64,000 bases of DNA, from positions 1,364,001 to 1,428,000 of the forward strand of contig CAWDVG010000001.1 in the NCBI GenBank assembly GCA_963805795.1. Reading direction: 5' to 3'. Origin of the DNA: CAWARU01 sp963805795. GTDB taxonomy: Bacteria; Pseudomonadota; Gammaproteobacteria; UBA6186; Azoamicaceae. The notes under the pieces were generated by a model. It did no database searches, was not told the DNA's origin, and saw nothing but the letters and a program-made list of their open reading frames with translations. This document shows, piece after piece, positions 9,115-17,346 of the stretch (position 1 is its first letter; each line of letters opens with the position of its first letter). The position numbers were made by a program, and so were the translations under genes.

Positions 9115-9203
9115 TGCAACCCTGTATTATTGCTATTAGCGGAAAGACTGCAGCGGGGGATCTGCTCAAGTATGCAGCCGAAAATATGACATTGATTTTT
9201 TGA
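9114..9203 (+). pseudogene. Remnant of a P-loop kinase gene
   Basis: A 29-codon frame starts inside the stop of the acetyltransferase gene (TAATG overlap). Its product begins MQPCIIAISGKTAAGDLLK, which looks like a nucleotide-binding loop (normally GxxxxGK-S/T) in which the Lys-Ser/Thr has been lost. The frame then stops. The rest of the gene is not found downstream. Probably a decayed second gene of a former acetyltransferase-kinase pair. Confidence 0.35.
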
Positions 9204-9482
9204 AGTTATTTATGTTAATATCGCGGCATAGCAAGAGCATAGATTGGTTTCCTCAGCCCTATATAAGAAGATTGACAGTGAGTAAGGATGAAATTATTAG
9301 ATATATCTAGCCTAAAAGTAGGCGATTTAATTTTTGCATTATGAAATTATTCGATGTAAAGATAAAAAATTACTATCTGAAATATTAAGCTTAATAATCT
9401 TTTGGACCCAATATCCCATGACACCATTTATAAGAACACAATCTTTAAATTGAGTGATTTCTTAGACAATAAAAAATTCCGC

Positions 9483-10490
9483 TTAGAGTGTAAATCCATT
9501 TCTTACTTTATATAAAACTTCATCTGCTTCTGTTAAAAGTTTATCTAGCGCGGTAGCTTCATTATCTCTTGCCACATCTAAAGCAGCAATAGCCGAATAT
9601 CTATGTGTTATGGCAGATGGAGGCGGCTTATTACAATGTTCATATTGTCGATCAATAAGATTTTCAAGACATATTATCATTTCGGCAGTTATTTTTCCAT
9701 CACAGTGTTTAGGCATAAAATGCATTTGAAAAGCCTTAATAGCATGTTTGGTTTTATCTGAATTTCCTGTTATAGGAATTGGATATCCATATGTTGCTAG
9801 TAAAAGTTGTGCATTCTCAAGACTAACATCTAATTTATTTGTACGAGTTCTGCTGCTTTTTGGCCAAATGCCAATACCTACTTTTGCAAGTTTTTCCCAA
9901 GGGAAAGTTAAGCCAGGGTCAGTTTTACCTAATATAGTATCTCCGTTTTTATCTTCCCTATAGGGAGCAATATCTGAGTGCCCCAGCACATTTTCGGGCT
10001 TAATATTATATTTCTTCATAAGATCATGAATTAGTTGAATTCCTGCTTCTATTTGTGCTTCTGTAAATTCTTCAAAATGAAACCAATCTAGATCCCCTTT
10101 TCCAGCTTGATGTTGTAATGCTTTAGCATAGTTAGGGGAATGGAATTCAATTCCTATAGAACAATTATTGAAAGAGGTAACCTTTCCCCAGCTACTCGCC
10201 CCAGCGTGCCGGGCTTTTTTGTTGTCAGGGACAAGCTGATAAATTGGATATGGGTATGCTTTTATTATTTGGGGAATCAAAAAATGCGAACTGACACCTC
10301 CCCCTCCATCAGAAACCGGTTTAGTAAGGATCTTTAATGCAGAATTTTCATCAAACCCTATGCAGTGAATTATAATAAATTGCGGGGTTAAGCCCTCATT
10401 AGAGTGATTACTAGAGGGTTTTTCTACAATGTCATAACTCATTTTAACTTGTTGGAATCTTTGTTCAATGTTTTCTTTCAATGCCGCCAT
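9483..10490 (-). CDS. N-acetylmuramoyl-L-alanine amidase (Amidase_2, AmiD-like) with peptidoglycan-binding tail
   Basis: A 335-residue protein of the AmpD/AmiD zinc amidase family, which cleaves the amide between N-acetylmuramic acid and the stem peptide. The strand with the first zinc His reads FIIIHCIG, followed by ARHAGASSWG, NNCSIGIEFH and LGHSDIAPYREDK...KTDPG, supplying the second His, the Asp ligand and the catalytic Lys. A tail around residues 235-310 (LLATYGYPI, IKAFQMHFMP) resembles PG_binding_1. The start at 10490 is preferred because GGAG lies 8 nt upstream; an in-frame start at 10517 is poorer. There is no signal peptide, unlike AmiD, so it may act in muropeptide recycling or leave by another secretion route. 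Confidence 0.85.
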   Translation of the reverse strand: MAALKENIEQRFQQVKMSYDIVEKPSSNHSNEGLTPQFIIIHCIGFDENSALKILTKPVSDGGGGVSSHFLIPQIIKAYPYPIYQLVPDNKKARHAGASSWGKVTSFNNCSIGIEFHSPNYAKALQHQAGKGDLDWFHFEEFTEAQIEAGIQLIHDLMKKYNIKPENVLGHSDIAPYREDKNGDTILGKTDPGLTFPWEKLAKVGIGIWPKSSRTRTNKLDVSLENAQLLLATYGYPIPITGNSDKTKHAIKAFQMHFMPKHCDGKITAEMIICLENLIDRQYEHCNKPPPSAITHRYSAIAALDVARDNEATALDKLLTEADEVLYKVRNGFTL

Positions 10491-10651
10491 AGTTAATCTC
10501 CAATAGAGGATATACAATTAAATTGTCTATAATATATTTAAACTTAGATTGTACCCTTAATATATATAAGATGCAATACTAACTTATTTTAGTGGATATA
10601 CAGCAACTAAATATATCAACCACTTAAAGGGATGCCAAAATTATATGTCTT

Positions 10652-10668
10652 TTGTCCGGCTTTGACCC
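10652..10668. repeat. Single arm of the GGGTCAAAGCCGGAC repeat
   Basis: TTGTCCGGCTTTGACCC is identical to 17 bases of the arms of the inverted-repeat element at 17231-17316. Here only one arm is present. It lies just beyond the 3' end of a truncated ABC-F gene. Confidence 0.6.
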
Positions 10669-10683
10669 CATGTTTGTTTTTCA

Positions 10684-10833
10684 TTATTCTTCCCTGTTGC
10701 AAAATTGTAAAATATATCCCACAATTATCCCAATCCGATGTCCAGAATAAATCTGTGCACTAAAATCACTGAAACAGGTTTTATGAGGAAAAGAAAGGGA
10801 GATATTTTTTAATTGGATAGGTCTATGATTCAT
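10684..10833 (-). pseudogene. N-terminal remnant of an ABC-F ATPase gene
   Basis: A 49-residue product begins MNHRPIQLKNISLSFPHKT and continues FSAQIYSGHRIGII, exactly like the first strands of ABC-F (EttA/Uup-type) ATPases just before the Walker A loop. The Walker A GxxGxGKS is missing: the frame reads into unrelated residues (VGYILQFCNREE) and stops. The start at 10833 has AGAGG 7 nt upstream, so the front of the gene is intact. The break point is near 10730 and the repeat arm at 10652-10668 lies just beyond it. ABC-F proteins act on ribosomes, some giving antibiotic resistance; this copy cannot bind ATP. Confidence 0.55.
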
Positions 10834-11064
10834 AAACAAACCTCTCAAATATTGCATTAGATACACAAGAAGTATAAAAAAACAAAAATGTCTTTCGTAA
10901 CCTCAGTTAAGAGCAAATTTAAGAGTTTATTTTCACGATACAATAAACCTCGCTTTGAAAGTTTAAAACACGTTAGCAAATATAACAATATGTGTCAATA
11001 GGTGTAACTACTATGCGTAACTAGCTACCTATCTCGCATCATTCTAAGAATCCTTGATATTAAT

Positions 11065-11640
11065 TTACTTATCCAGTATTTTTTCCATTTTTAAATGTGG
11101 GATAGTATGTTCATCAAAATAATCGCCTTTGGCAACATAACCATTTTTAAAATAGAAATTAACTGCACTATCACGCGCATGACAATAAATTGCTTCTCCA
11201 CCCTGTGATACCACATATTTTTCACAGAAGTTCATCATCTGAGAACCAATCCCTTGGCTTTGAACGCCTTCTTTGACAACAACTCTTTGCATTTTATATT
11301 GATGATCCTCAGGGACCAAAACAGTCGTTGCAATGATTTCACCATTCACAGTCCCCACGATATGAATATGTTCCTTTTCTGCTAATAACTCATCATCAGT
11401 AAAAATAAGGCCTAATGGTTTTCTTAAGATTTCTTCCCGCAAAGATACGGCTTTTTTATATTCTGAGCTATTGTGTCTTATAATTTCAAATGTAATAGCA
11501 TTCACAGGAGCATGTATTAAATTTTTGCACAAAAAATACATGATGGAATCCTTCTCAAAACCTCTCCGTTCAAATTCAACCATATATCCCAATTTCTTAT
11601 AAAAATTCAGAGCTTCAAAATCCATGGTATTCACAACCAT
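11065..11640 (-). CDS. GNAT acetyltransferase carrying the tail of a second GNAT domain
   Basis: A 191-residue protein. Residues 1-43 (NTMDFEALNFYKKLGYMVEF) are the C-terminal signature of one GNAT domain. A complete GNAT domain follows from about residue 50: the acetyl-CoA loop MQRVVVKEGVQSQGIGSQMM at about 118-137 (normally Q/RxxGxG) and DSAVNFYFKNGYVAKG near 160-175. The first domain appears beheaded: its frame runs upstream into the end of the next gene without a good start. This is either a double-GNAT gene that lost its front or a fusion of two tandem genes. Substrate unknown. Several GNAT genes lie close together here (see 8527). Confidence 0.7.
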   Translation of the reverse strand: MVVNTMDFEALNFYKKLGYMVEFERRGFEKDSIMYFLCKNLIHAPVNAITFEIIRHNSSEYKKAVSLREEILRKPLGLIFTDDELLAEKEHIHIVGTVNGEIIATTVLVPEDHQYKMQRVVVKEGVQSQGIGSQMMNFCEKYVVSQGGEAIYCHARDSAVNFYFKNGYVAKGDYFDEHTIPHLKMEKILDK

Positions 11641-11672
11641 AAAGCGACAGCTATTCTCAGTTGCAAGCTTCT

Positions 11673-12077
11673 CTACCCTCGATTTGGAGAATAAGATTGA
11701 ATTACTTTTAATGTAGCTTCATCTTGGTTTTCAAGCCCGTAAGCAACAAATGCCAATCCTTTTTCTTCTGCATATATTCTTAAACTTTCATAATCTAATG
11801 CAGCCTCTCTAGCTAAACCATTATTTACATAATTTGAATAAATAATCTCTGCGCTCAGATTATCAACACGCAGGTTATTGTCTTGGTGCCATTTGATTGC
11901 GACAGGTAAGAGTCTATCAACATGCGTTTTAACTTTAGAACAGGGAATTAGATAATCAACTGATTCTTTTCGGTTTATATTTAACGAAACAAAGCCAGCG
12001 TTTTCATCTGCTTTAACGTATTCGGTTCGGGTACCTGCAAGTGTTAATACTAGTTTACCATATAACAATCTGGGCAT
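11673..12077 (-). CDS. Hypothetical protein
   Basis: A 134-residue soluble protein of mixed alpha/beta composition. The N-terminus is strand-rich (LYGKLVLTLAGTRTEYVK) and the C-terminus helical, ending VIQSYSPNRG. No signal peptide, membrane segment or known motif is visible. The ATG at 12077 is chosen because GAGG lies 6 nt upstream; a GTG at 12080 would be too close to it. It lies upstream of the GNAT gene on the same strand, and the reading frame of the truncated GNAT domain runs into its end, so the border between them looks rearranged. Confidence 0.5.
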   Translation of the reverse strand: MPRLLYGKLVLTLAGTRTEYVKADENAGFVSLNINRKESVDYLIPCSKVKTHVDRLLPVAIKWHQDNNLRVDNLSAEIIYSNYVNNGLAREAALDYESLRIYAEEKGLAFVAYGLENQDEATLKVIQSYSPNRG

Positions 12078-12211
12078 CACTCACCTCGTTTTATCTGTAA
12101 AATATAAAAATTTGATAATAAATAATCTAACTTCAAATAGATCATTATCTTATAGTTAAGCTACTAATGTCAATATCATCTGAACGACCAATAATTTTGA
12201 TAATATTCGTT

Positions 12212-12934
12212 TTATTTTGAACCCGACACGGGAGCTAACGCAGCGAAAATTGTACCTATTTCTGCAGGTTTGGCAGCATGGGCAGAAGTAGATCCAGCAG
12301 CAATTGCAGACATAGGCATAGATGAAGTATCCCTTGCCGCGCCAAATTGGGGCGTAATAATAGGCTGAGCTACACCATGAATCGGTTCTACCGCTGTTTT
12401 GGTATCAATAGCCGTTTTAATATCGGCTGCAGTACTGGGCAATAATCTTTCAATTTCTGATTGGAGATCAGGGGACACAGAATCCTGTGCGTATTTTAAT
12501 TTTGAATTAGCTTCCTTCTGATTATCCTGATGTGATCTTAAAGGTAAAGTATTAACAGAGACCTGCGTTGGCAGTGAAGACAGCTTGCAACAATTTATGA
12601 AGGAGATCTCAACTTCCACAATTTCACGTCTTTCAAGTTCGCCTTCCAATTGTTTTTGAAGGATGGTTTCATGGCTCCATTCCTTGTAGAAAATATACCC
12701 GAGTAACATGAGGGGTAGATGCAATGCAAAAATGCGCCGAGCTTCTCTGCAGATATTAACATACCAGATATTTTGCTTTTCCCATTCAGTACGCATAAAT
12801 TTGCTTGGGACCGGTCTTCCATCTGGAAAGCGTTTTAATCGGGATTCAAGCATCCCTTGGGGCTCTTTTCCAGCATATTGTTTTACAATTTTTTCTTGTT
12901 CTTGCGGCGTTAATTTTCTTGCGTAAAATCTCAT
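12212..12934 (-). CDS. Hypothetical protein with an Ala-rich C-terminus
   Basis: A 240-residue protein of no recognised family. The first 60 residues are basic and helical (TPQEQEKIVKQYAGKEPQ). A hydrophobic stretch near residues 68-83 (FALHLPLMLLGYIFY) may be a membrane helix. The last 80 residues are Ala/Thr/Ser/Pro-rich low complexity (TAADIKTAIDTKTAVEP and later). That tail resembles the composition of the divergently oriented 966-residue ankyrin protein at 13386 and the small protein at 24423. A GGGGGA stretch precedes the ATG at good distance. Confidence 0.5.
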   Translation of the reverse strand: MRFYARKLTPQEQEKIVKQYAGKEPQGMLESRLKRFPDGRPVPSKFMRTEWEKQNIWYVNICREARRIFALHLPLMLLGYIFYKEWSHETILQKQLEGELERREIVEVEISFINCCKLSSLPTQVSVNTLPLRSHQDNQKEANSKLKYAQDSVSPDLQSEIERLLPSTAADIKTAIDTKTAVEPIHGVAQPIITPQFGAARDTSSMPMSAIAAGSTSAHAAKPAEIGTIFAALAPVSGSK

Positions 12935-13385
12935 TTTTCCCCCAGTTGTAATTAGTAAATATTAAATAAAGCTATCTAGTTAATTCTATTCATTATTACC
13001 CGTTCCACTTGATTACCCTTAGCTCCACTTGTTTTTTTATTTCTATCCTTTCTTTGTAAACAATCCCAAAGATATTCGTCTCTAATGACTTAGAGGAGAT
13101 GTAACATCTTATCTCCCTCTGGTTGTCTTGCAAAAGCTTAAGTCTTTTGTCCAAAGTTTTACATTCTGTCCAAGGCACCGTCAATCCTGTAAATACGTAC
13201 AGTAAAATTTATGTATTAGTATGCATAGAGGGTCAACTATGCCTCACTAATACAAAAAGCGTAATTAAAAAATAAAAAAAGATTTGACATCAAATTGCTG
13301 TCTTGTTAAAGTCCTCAAAGTCACTTTATTAATTAAACTTATAATACAATAATTTATTTAACTCATTTGTTTTGGAGATTCAAAT
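12935..13385. promoter_or_regulatory. Divergent intergenic region with sigma-70-like promoter for the ankyrin gene
   Basis: TTGACA at 13284-13289, a 17-nt spacer and TAAAGT at 13307-13312 form a good plus-strand promoter about 75 nt before the ATG at 13386. A second candidate -10 box TATAAT lies at 13340-13345. GGAG precedes the start codon. A 62-codon minus-strand frame at 12996-13184 begins with TTG without a ribosome site and is not called. Confidence 0.5.
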
Positions 13386-16286
13386 ATGTCAGCAACCATT
13401 CAAATAGCAACAGCAAAATTAAAAGAAGATAATCAAGGAAAAGCATTATCTGGTACAGCGAGCCATGCTAAAACATTAAATCTAACAACTGATACAGACG
13501 CAGCAGCGGGAACTGCAACTGCTGCAGCTAGCCTAACAGCAGAACATCCCTCTGTTGTAACTTCAAAGCGTTCAGTAAAAAATACTGGCCGCGCAACCAA
13601 AGCTTTTGATAAATTGCTGAAAAAAAATTCAAAACAATATGGACCTACTGCCGTCAATATGATTGAGAACCGGAATAACCCGAACAAAACATATGAAGAT
13701 TTTGTAAGGTATATTGAAAGTTCTTTTGTTGATGCTAACTGGATTTCTGAAGATCATAAAAATATGTCGTTACTCATGCTCGCTTGCCGTGCAAATCGTT
13801 TAGATATAATTAATTATTTGTTAGCTTCTAATGCAAATCCTGCATTAATAGATATAAATGGCCGAAATGCCTTAATGCATTTTGTAAAGCATGTTGATGA
13901 TACAAAGAAAAATAATGTTGCTTATAAAGCAGAATATCTCAAAATACTGGATCGTTTCATTGAATTTACTAAAGAAAACGAAGCCTCTGAAAAGAAATTT
14001 AATATTAACCAAATGACCCCAAGCAAAGCAGATAAAGTCACTGCACTTAGCTTAGCAAAAAAATATGCGAAGGGTTTTGAAGAGATCTTAGAAAAATTAA
14101 TGGCTGCGGGTGCCGTCGATCAAACTAAAAACACTATGCAAAATGTTGCGGGCGGAACTGAAGCTACAACATCATCATCCATTCAAAGAAAATCTACCGA
14201 AGAGGAAACGACTATGAAAAAATCGAAAGAAAAATCCAATATGACTGCCGCTACAGCAAGCGCTGCCGCAGCAAGCACTGCCGCAGCAGTTGATGCAAAT
14301 GGCACAAGTGCAAGTACAAGTGCAAGTACAAGTACAAGTACAAGTACAGAAAATATTACTATGAAAGCAGCTAGTGCAAATAATAGCAATAAATCTAGTA
14401 CAGAAAAAATAGCCACCGAAAGTCCGAGAAATCAAATGAAGAAGGAAGGAGGAAGTGACCCATTCAAACTTCATAATGTCGCTGCTCTCTATTTACAGCA
14501 ATTAAAAAGTTATCTTTCCTTCAAAGGAAGAGCTGCTCGTAAATTAAAAATAACAATAGGTGGGGACAAGGACCCACTGGATATTAATTTAAAAGATGGA
14601 AATGGCAGAACTGCTTTGCACTCCATTATTGTTGCTGTTAATCAAAAAAAATCCCAACATGATCTGAACGGCCTGATAGCCAATTTAAAATTATTGGCTT
14701 TAAAAATTCATGGGGATGGGATAAGGAAAGAAAGAGAAGACAGTCAAAGACCATTTATAGACCCCTATTTGAACCAGGTTAATCTCAATGCTCAGGATAA
14801 AGATGGCAATACAATCTTACATTTAGCTGTGGTTGCTGCTTGTGGTATCAATGACAAAAACAGCATTTTCAGAAAAACCTATGTTGAAATGATTCAGTTA
14901 CTTTCTCCAGTTCTTGACCATGATGTGGCTAATCTTTATCAGGAAACTGCTTTCCAAATTGCTTCTCGTAATCAAGCTGACGATATTATGGCTTTATTTC
15001 CTGACAAAGCAAAACTTCATAAGGCTTCTTCATCTGCAACTGCTGCTGGTGCTGGCACTGAGACTGGGATTGGAGTCGGGGGGGCTACTGCTGCAGTTCC
15101 AGAGACAAATAATACTGCTGCTTCTGCTATGTTAAGAGATGAAAGCATTCATCCTGAACCGAGCGCTGGCCAAGCATCTTCAACACTAGATTCAAATTCC
15201 ACTACAACTGCATCTGCAACCGCAAGTTCTAGTTCAGATTCTGCTAAACCCTCTATTACCCCTGAAGTAGGCATAATGGATCTGGATAGCATTTCTTTGG
15301 AAGAATTAATTGCAAGGGCAAAGAAAAAAGAAAATGATGAAGCTACAGAAGCAAGTACACAAGCTGAAATGCAAAAAGAAATTGAAGCATTGAATGCAGC
15401 TGTTGCGGCCGAGGAAAAATTGAAAAATGATGCAGCGGCAGAACTTAAACGGGTCCAGGATCAATTGAAAGAGGATTTGAAAGCAAAGTTGCGTGCACCC
15501 AAAAAACAATTTCCACCTATTGATTTTACAGCTACAAAATCAGCCATTCATGCAAAAAAAGTCGCAGCTGCGACAGAGCGAGCAAGATTAGAGGCACAAA
15601 CACAGGCTTTACTCGCGAGTTTCAAACCGATGACATTTTCTGCTGCCGCCGCAGAGGCAGCTTCTGTAGGTGCTGCGACAGCTTCGAATAGGGCTGCAAG
15701 CACGGGCCTACCGTCAACGCTCGATACTGCAGAAAGTCCAATATCTACCATCCCAATTCGTACACCTAGTCCACAAGATGGTACACTTGCTTTAGCTTCT
15801 AGCCCAACTCCGTCTAGCTTAGTACAGTCTTTACTCGATGCTGGAAGTGCTACAGCTGCAGCCGCTACAACTGCAGCCGCTACAGTTGCCAGCTCACAAT
15901 TTTTAAGCCCTGCTCCAAGATTGCCAAGCCCAACGCAAGCTATCCTTTCTAATTCCCCGCCAAGATCTTTTTCTATGGAGTTCTCAGATCTCTACACCAG
16001 TCCGCATAGAAGACTAGCAGCAAGCGGTGGTACCAGCCTGACCTTATATGCGGCTAATGGACATAGTAGAAAAAGACTTAGAAATGATCTGCCAACTGCA
16101 GCTATAACGAGTACTCTTAATGCAGTAGCGGGAACTGGGGCTGGAACTGTCGCAGAAACAGCTGCCGCTCCCGTCCCGGCAGCAGCTAGAACAGCAGTAG
16201 GAACTCCAACGCTAGCAATGGGCGGAGCAGGAACAGAAACGACTGCTTTAGTAAATCCTAGTCCTCTAAAGAAACATAAACATTAA
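13386..16286 (+). CDS. Large ankyrin-repeat protein with Ala/Thr/Ser low-complexity regions (effector-like)
   Basis: A 966-residue protein. Ankyrin-type repeats occur at about residues 120-175 (KNMSLLMLACRANRLDIINY, then DINGRNALMHFVKH), near 395-425 (LKDGNGRTALHSI) and near 470-540 (AQDKDGNTILHLAVVAA). Between and after them are long Ala/Thr/Ser tracts, including one coded by a hexanucleotide repeat (residues about 307-320). A charged coiled-coil-like part rich in Glu/Lys/Ala lies near 635-705. Near the C-terminus SRKRLR (894-899) and the final PLKKHKH are basic clusters that resemble nuclear localisation signals. There is no signal peptide. An intracellular effector that acts in a eukaryotic host is the best guess, as inference only. 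Confidence 0.8.
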   Translation: MSATIQIATAKLKEDNQGKALSGTASHAKTLNLTTDTDAAAGTATAAASLTAEHPSVVTSKRSVKNTGRATKAFDKLLKKNSKQYGPTAVNMIENRNNPNKTYEDFVRYIESSFVDANWISEDHKNMSLLMLACRANRLDIINYLLASNANPALIDINGRNALMHFVKHVDDTKKNNVAYKAEYLKILDRFIEFTKENEASEKKFNINQMTPSKADKVTALSLAKKYAKGFEEILEKLMAAGAVDQTKNTMQNVAGGTEATTSSSIQRKSTEEETTMKKSKEKSNMTAATASAAAASTAAAVDANGTSASTSASTSTSTSTENITMKAASANNSNKSSTEKIATESPRNQMKKEGGSDPFKLHNVAALYLQQLKSYLSFKGRAARKLKITIGGDKDPLDINLKDGNGRTALHSIIVAVNQKKSQHDLNGLIANLKLLALKIHGDGIRKEREDSQRPFIDPYLNQVNLNAQDKDGNTILHLAVVAACGINDKNSIFRKTYVEMIQLLSPVLDHDVANLYQETAFQIASRNQADDIMALFPDKAKLHKASSSATAAGAGTETGIGVGGATAAVPETNNTAASAMLRDESIHPEPSAGQASSTLDSNSTTTASATASSSSDSAKPSITPEVGIMDLDSISLEELIARAKKKENDEATEASTQAEMQKEIEALNAAVAAEEKLKNDAAAELKRVQDQLKEDLKAKLRAPKKQFPPIDFTATKSAIHAKKVAAATERARLEAQTQALLASFKPMTFSAAAAEAASVGAATASNRAASTGLPSTLDTAESPISTIPIRTPSPQDGTLALASSPTPSSLVQSLLDAGSATAAAATTAAATVASSQFLSPAPRLPSPTQAILSNSPPRSFSMEFSDLYTSPHRRLAASGGTSLTLYAANGHSRKRLRNDLPTAAITSTLNAVAGTGAGTVAETAAAPVPAAARTAVGTPTLAMGGAGTETTALVNPSPLKKHKH
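14305..14346 (+). repeat. (CAAGTA/G)7 hexanucleotide repeat inside the ankyrin gene
   Basis: Seven consecutive hexamers CAAGTG or CAAGTA code for alternating Ser-Ala/Thr residues. Unit length keeps the frame, so copy-number change would vary protein length only. Confidence 0.9.
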
Positions 16287-16294
16287 CTTTCATA

Positions 16295-16328
16295 TCCCGC
16301 GGCGGCTTGTGGCTCGCCGCGGGATTTT
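16295..16328. terminator. Rho-independent terminator between convergent genes
   Basis: A 10-bp perfect GC-rich stem (TCCCGCGGCG with CGCCGCGGGA) and a 10-nt loop are followed by TTTT on the plus strand. It lies 9 nt after the ankyrin gene stop and 20 nt before the end of the oppositely oriented adenylate kinase gene. Confidence 0.85.
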
Positions 16329-16349
16329 ATCTCCCAGGCATCATTGAAA

Positions 16350-17084
16350 TCATTTTCTTTGTTTATACACAGAAATAATTTTGTCTGCGGTTTCCTGTTG
16401 TTCTTTCGATGCATCAACCGTCACTAATTGCCCCAACTGTTTATAGTAATTAATAACGGGCTCTGTTTGTTCAGAATACACTTTTAATCTTTCTTTTATG
16501 ACTTCCGGTGTATCATCGCTGCGCTTTACCTCACTTTCATTAGCACGTTTTAAAATACGTTGAACAATCACATCTTCACTCACATTTAAATAAATGGCGA
16601 AAATATTAACCTTATCCTTCAAATGCTCATTCAATTCTTTTGCCTGCGAGACCGTCCTTGGGTAGCCATCGAGGATATAACCAGATGTTGCATCGGGCTT
16701 TGAAAGGCGATCATATAAAAGTTGTGAAACCAATTCATCTGGTACAAGTTTACCTGCATCCATGTAGCCTTTTGCTTTTTTCCCCAGCGGCGTTCCTTGT
16801 TTCACATTTTCACGGAGTATATCGCCAGTGGAAATATGAGGAATTTTTAATTCTTTTGAAAGAGTAACTGCTTGAGTGCCTTTCCCGCTACCTGGCGCAC
16901 CTATTAAAATGATAACTTTTGGTTTTGTTTTAATAAGGTCGCGTTCATTATTCGTTTCATTTGTTTTATTAGCAGGATTTATTTGATTTGCTTTATCCGT
17001 TGTCTCAGTCACAATAGCAAATGAATTCCATGATAAACTTAATAGAAATGTACAAAATGCTAGAACTGCAATCACTTTTTTCAT
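16350..17084 (-). CDS. adk: Adenylate kinase (short-LID type) with an N-terminal signal peptide
   Basis: Adenylate kinases interconvert ATP + AMP and 2 ADP. The P-loop GAPGSGKGTQ is at residues 62-71; PHISTGDILR, GYILDGYPRT and the short lid segment RSDDTPEVIKERL follow, and no zinc/long LID domain is present. What is odd is the front: MKKVIAVLAFCTFLLSLSWN followed by SFA is a textbook Sec signal peptide with likely cleavage after residue 23, then an Asn/Thr/Lys-rich linker (24-55) before the catalytic core. A typical cytosolic enzyme would start just before the P-loop strand. The protein is thus predicted to be periplasmic or secreted. AAGGGGGG lies 8 nt upstream of the ATG, which supports this start. 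Confidence 0.85.
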   Translation of the reverse strand: MKKVIAVLAFCTFLLSLSWNSFAIVTETTDKANQINPANKTNETNNERDLIKTKPKVIILIGAPGSGKGTQAVTLSKELKIPHISTGDILRENVKQGTPLGKKAKGYMDAGKLVPDELVSQLLYDRLSKPDATSGYILDGYPRTVSQAKELNEHLKDKVNIFAIYLNVSEDVIVQRILKRANESEVKRSDDTPEVIKERLKVYSEQTEPVINYYKQLGQLVTVDASKEQQETADKIISVYKQRK

Positions 17085-17230
17085 AATATTGACCCCCCTT
17101 AAAATATTGAGTGATTATAGATCGATTAGGGCATGATGGAAATACTATACCATATTCCATATTATTGTAATTATTCAGTTTTCTAGTCAAATAATCTGTT
17201 AATAGCAAAGAAAACTACTTGAACTACTCG

Positions 17231-17316
17231 GGGTCAAAGCCGGACAATAGACAAATCTCTATCGATGACATAATATTTATGACTGAACAGATTTGTCTAT
17301 TGTCCGGCTTTGACCC
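17231..17316. repeat. 86-bp inverted-repeat element with 28-bp perfect arms (MITE-like)
   Basis: Arms 17231-17258 and 17289-17316 are exact reverse complements (starting GGGTCAAAGCCGGACAATAG), separated by a 30-nt AT-rich centre. It lies between the divergent adk and 17347 genes. One arm recurs at 10652-10668. The arrangement fits a non-autonomous mobile element or REP-like repeat; no transposase is nearby. Confidence 0.8.
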
Positions 17317-17346
17317 ATTGCCCACCCCTTCAATAGATTTGCCTCA

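Noticed and set aside
12996..13184. 62-codon minus-strand frame in the spacer before the ankyrin gene
   Set aside because: It needs a TTG start without ribosome site and has no recognisable features.
14175..14474. Cys/Thr-rich minus-strand frames over the hexanucleotide repeat
   Set aside because: They are antisense readings of the CAAGTA repeat in the ankyrin gene.
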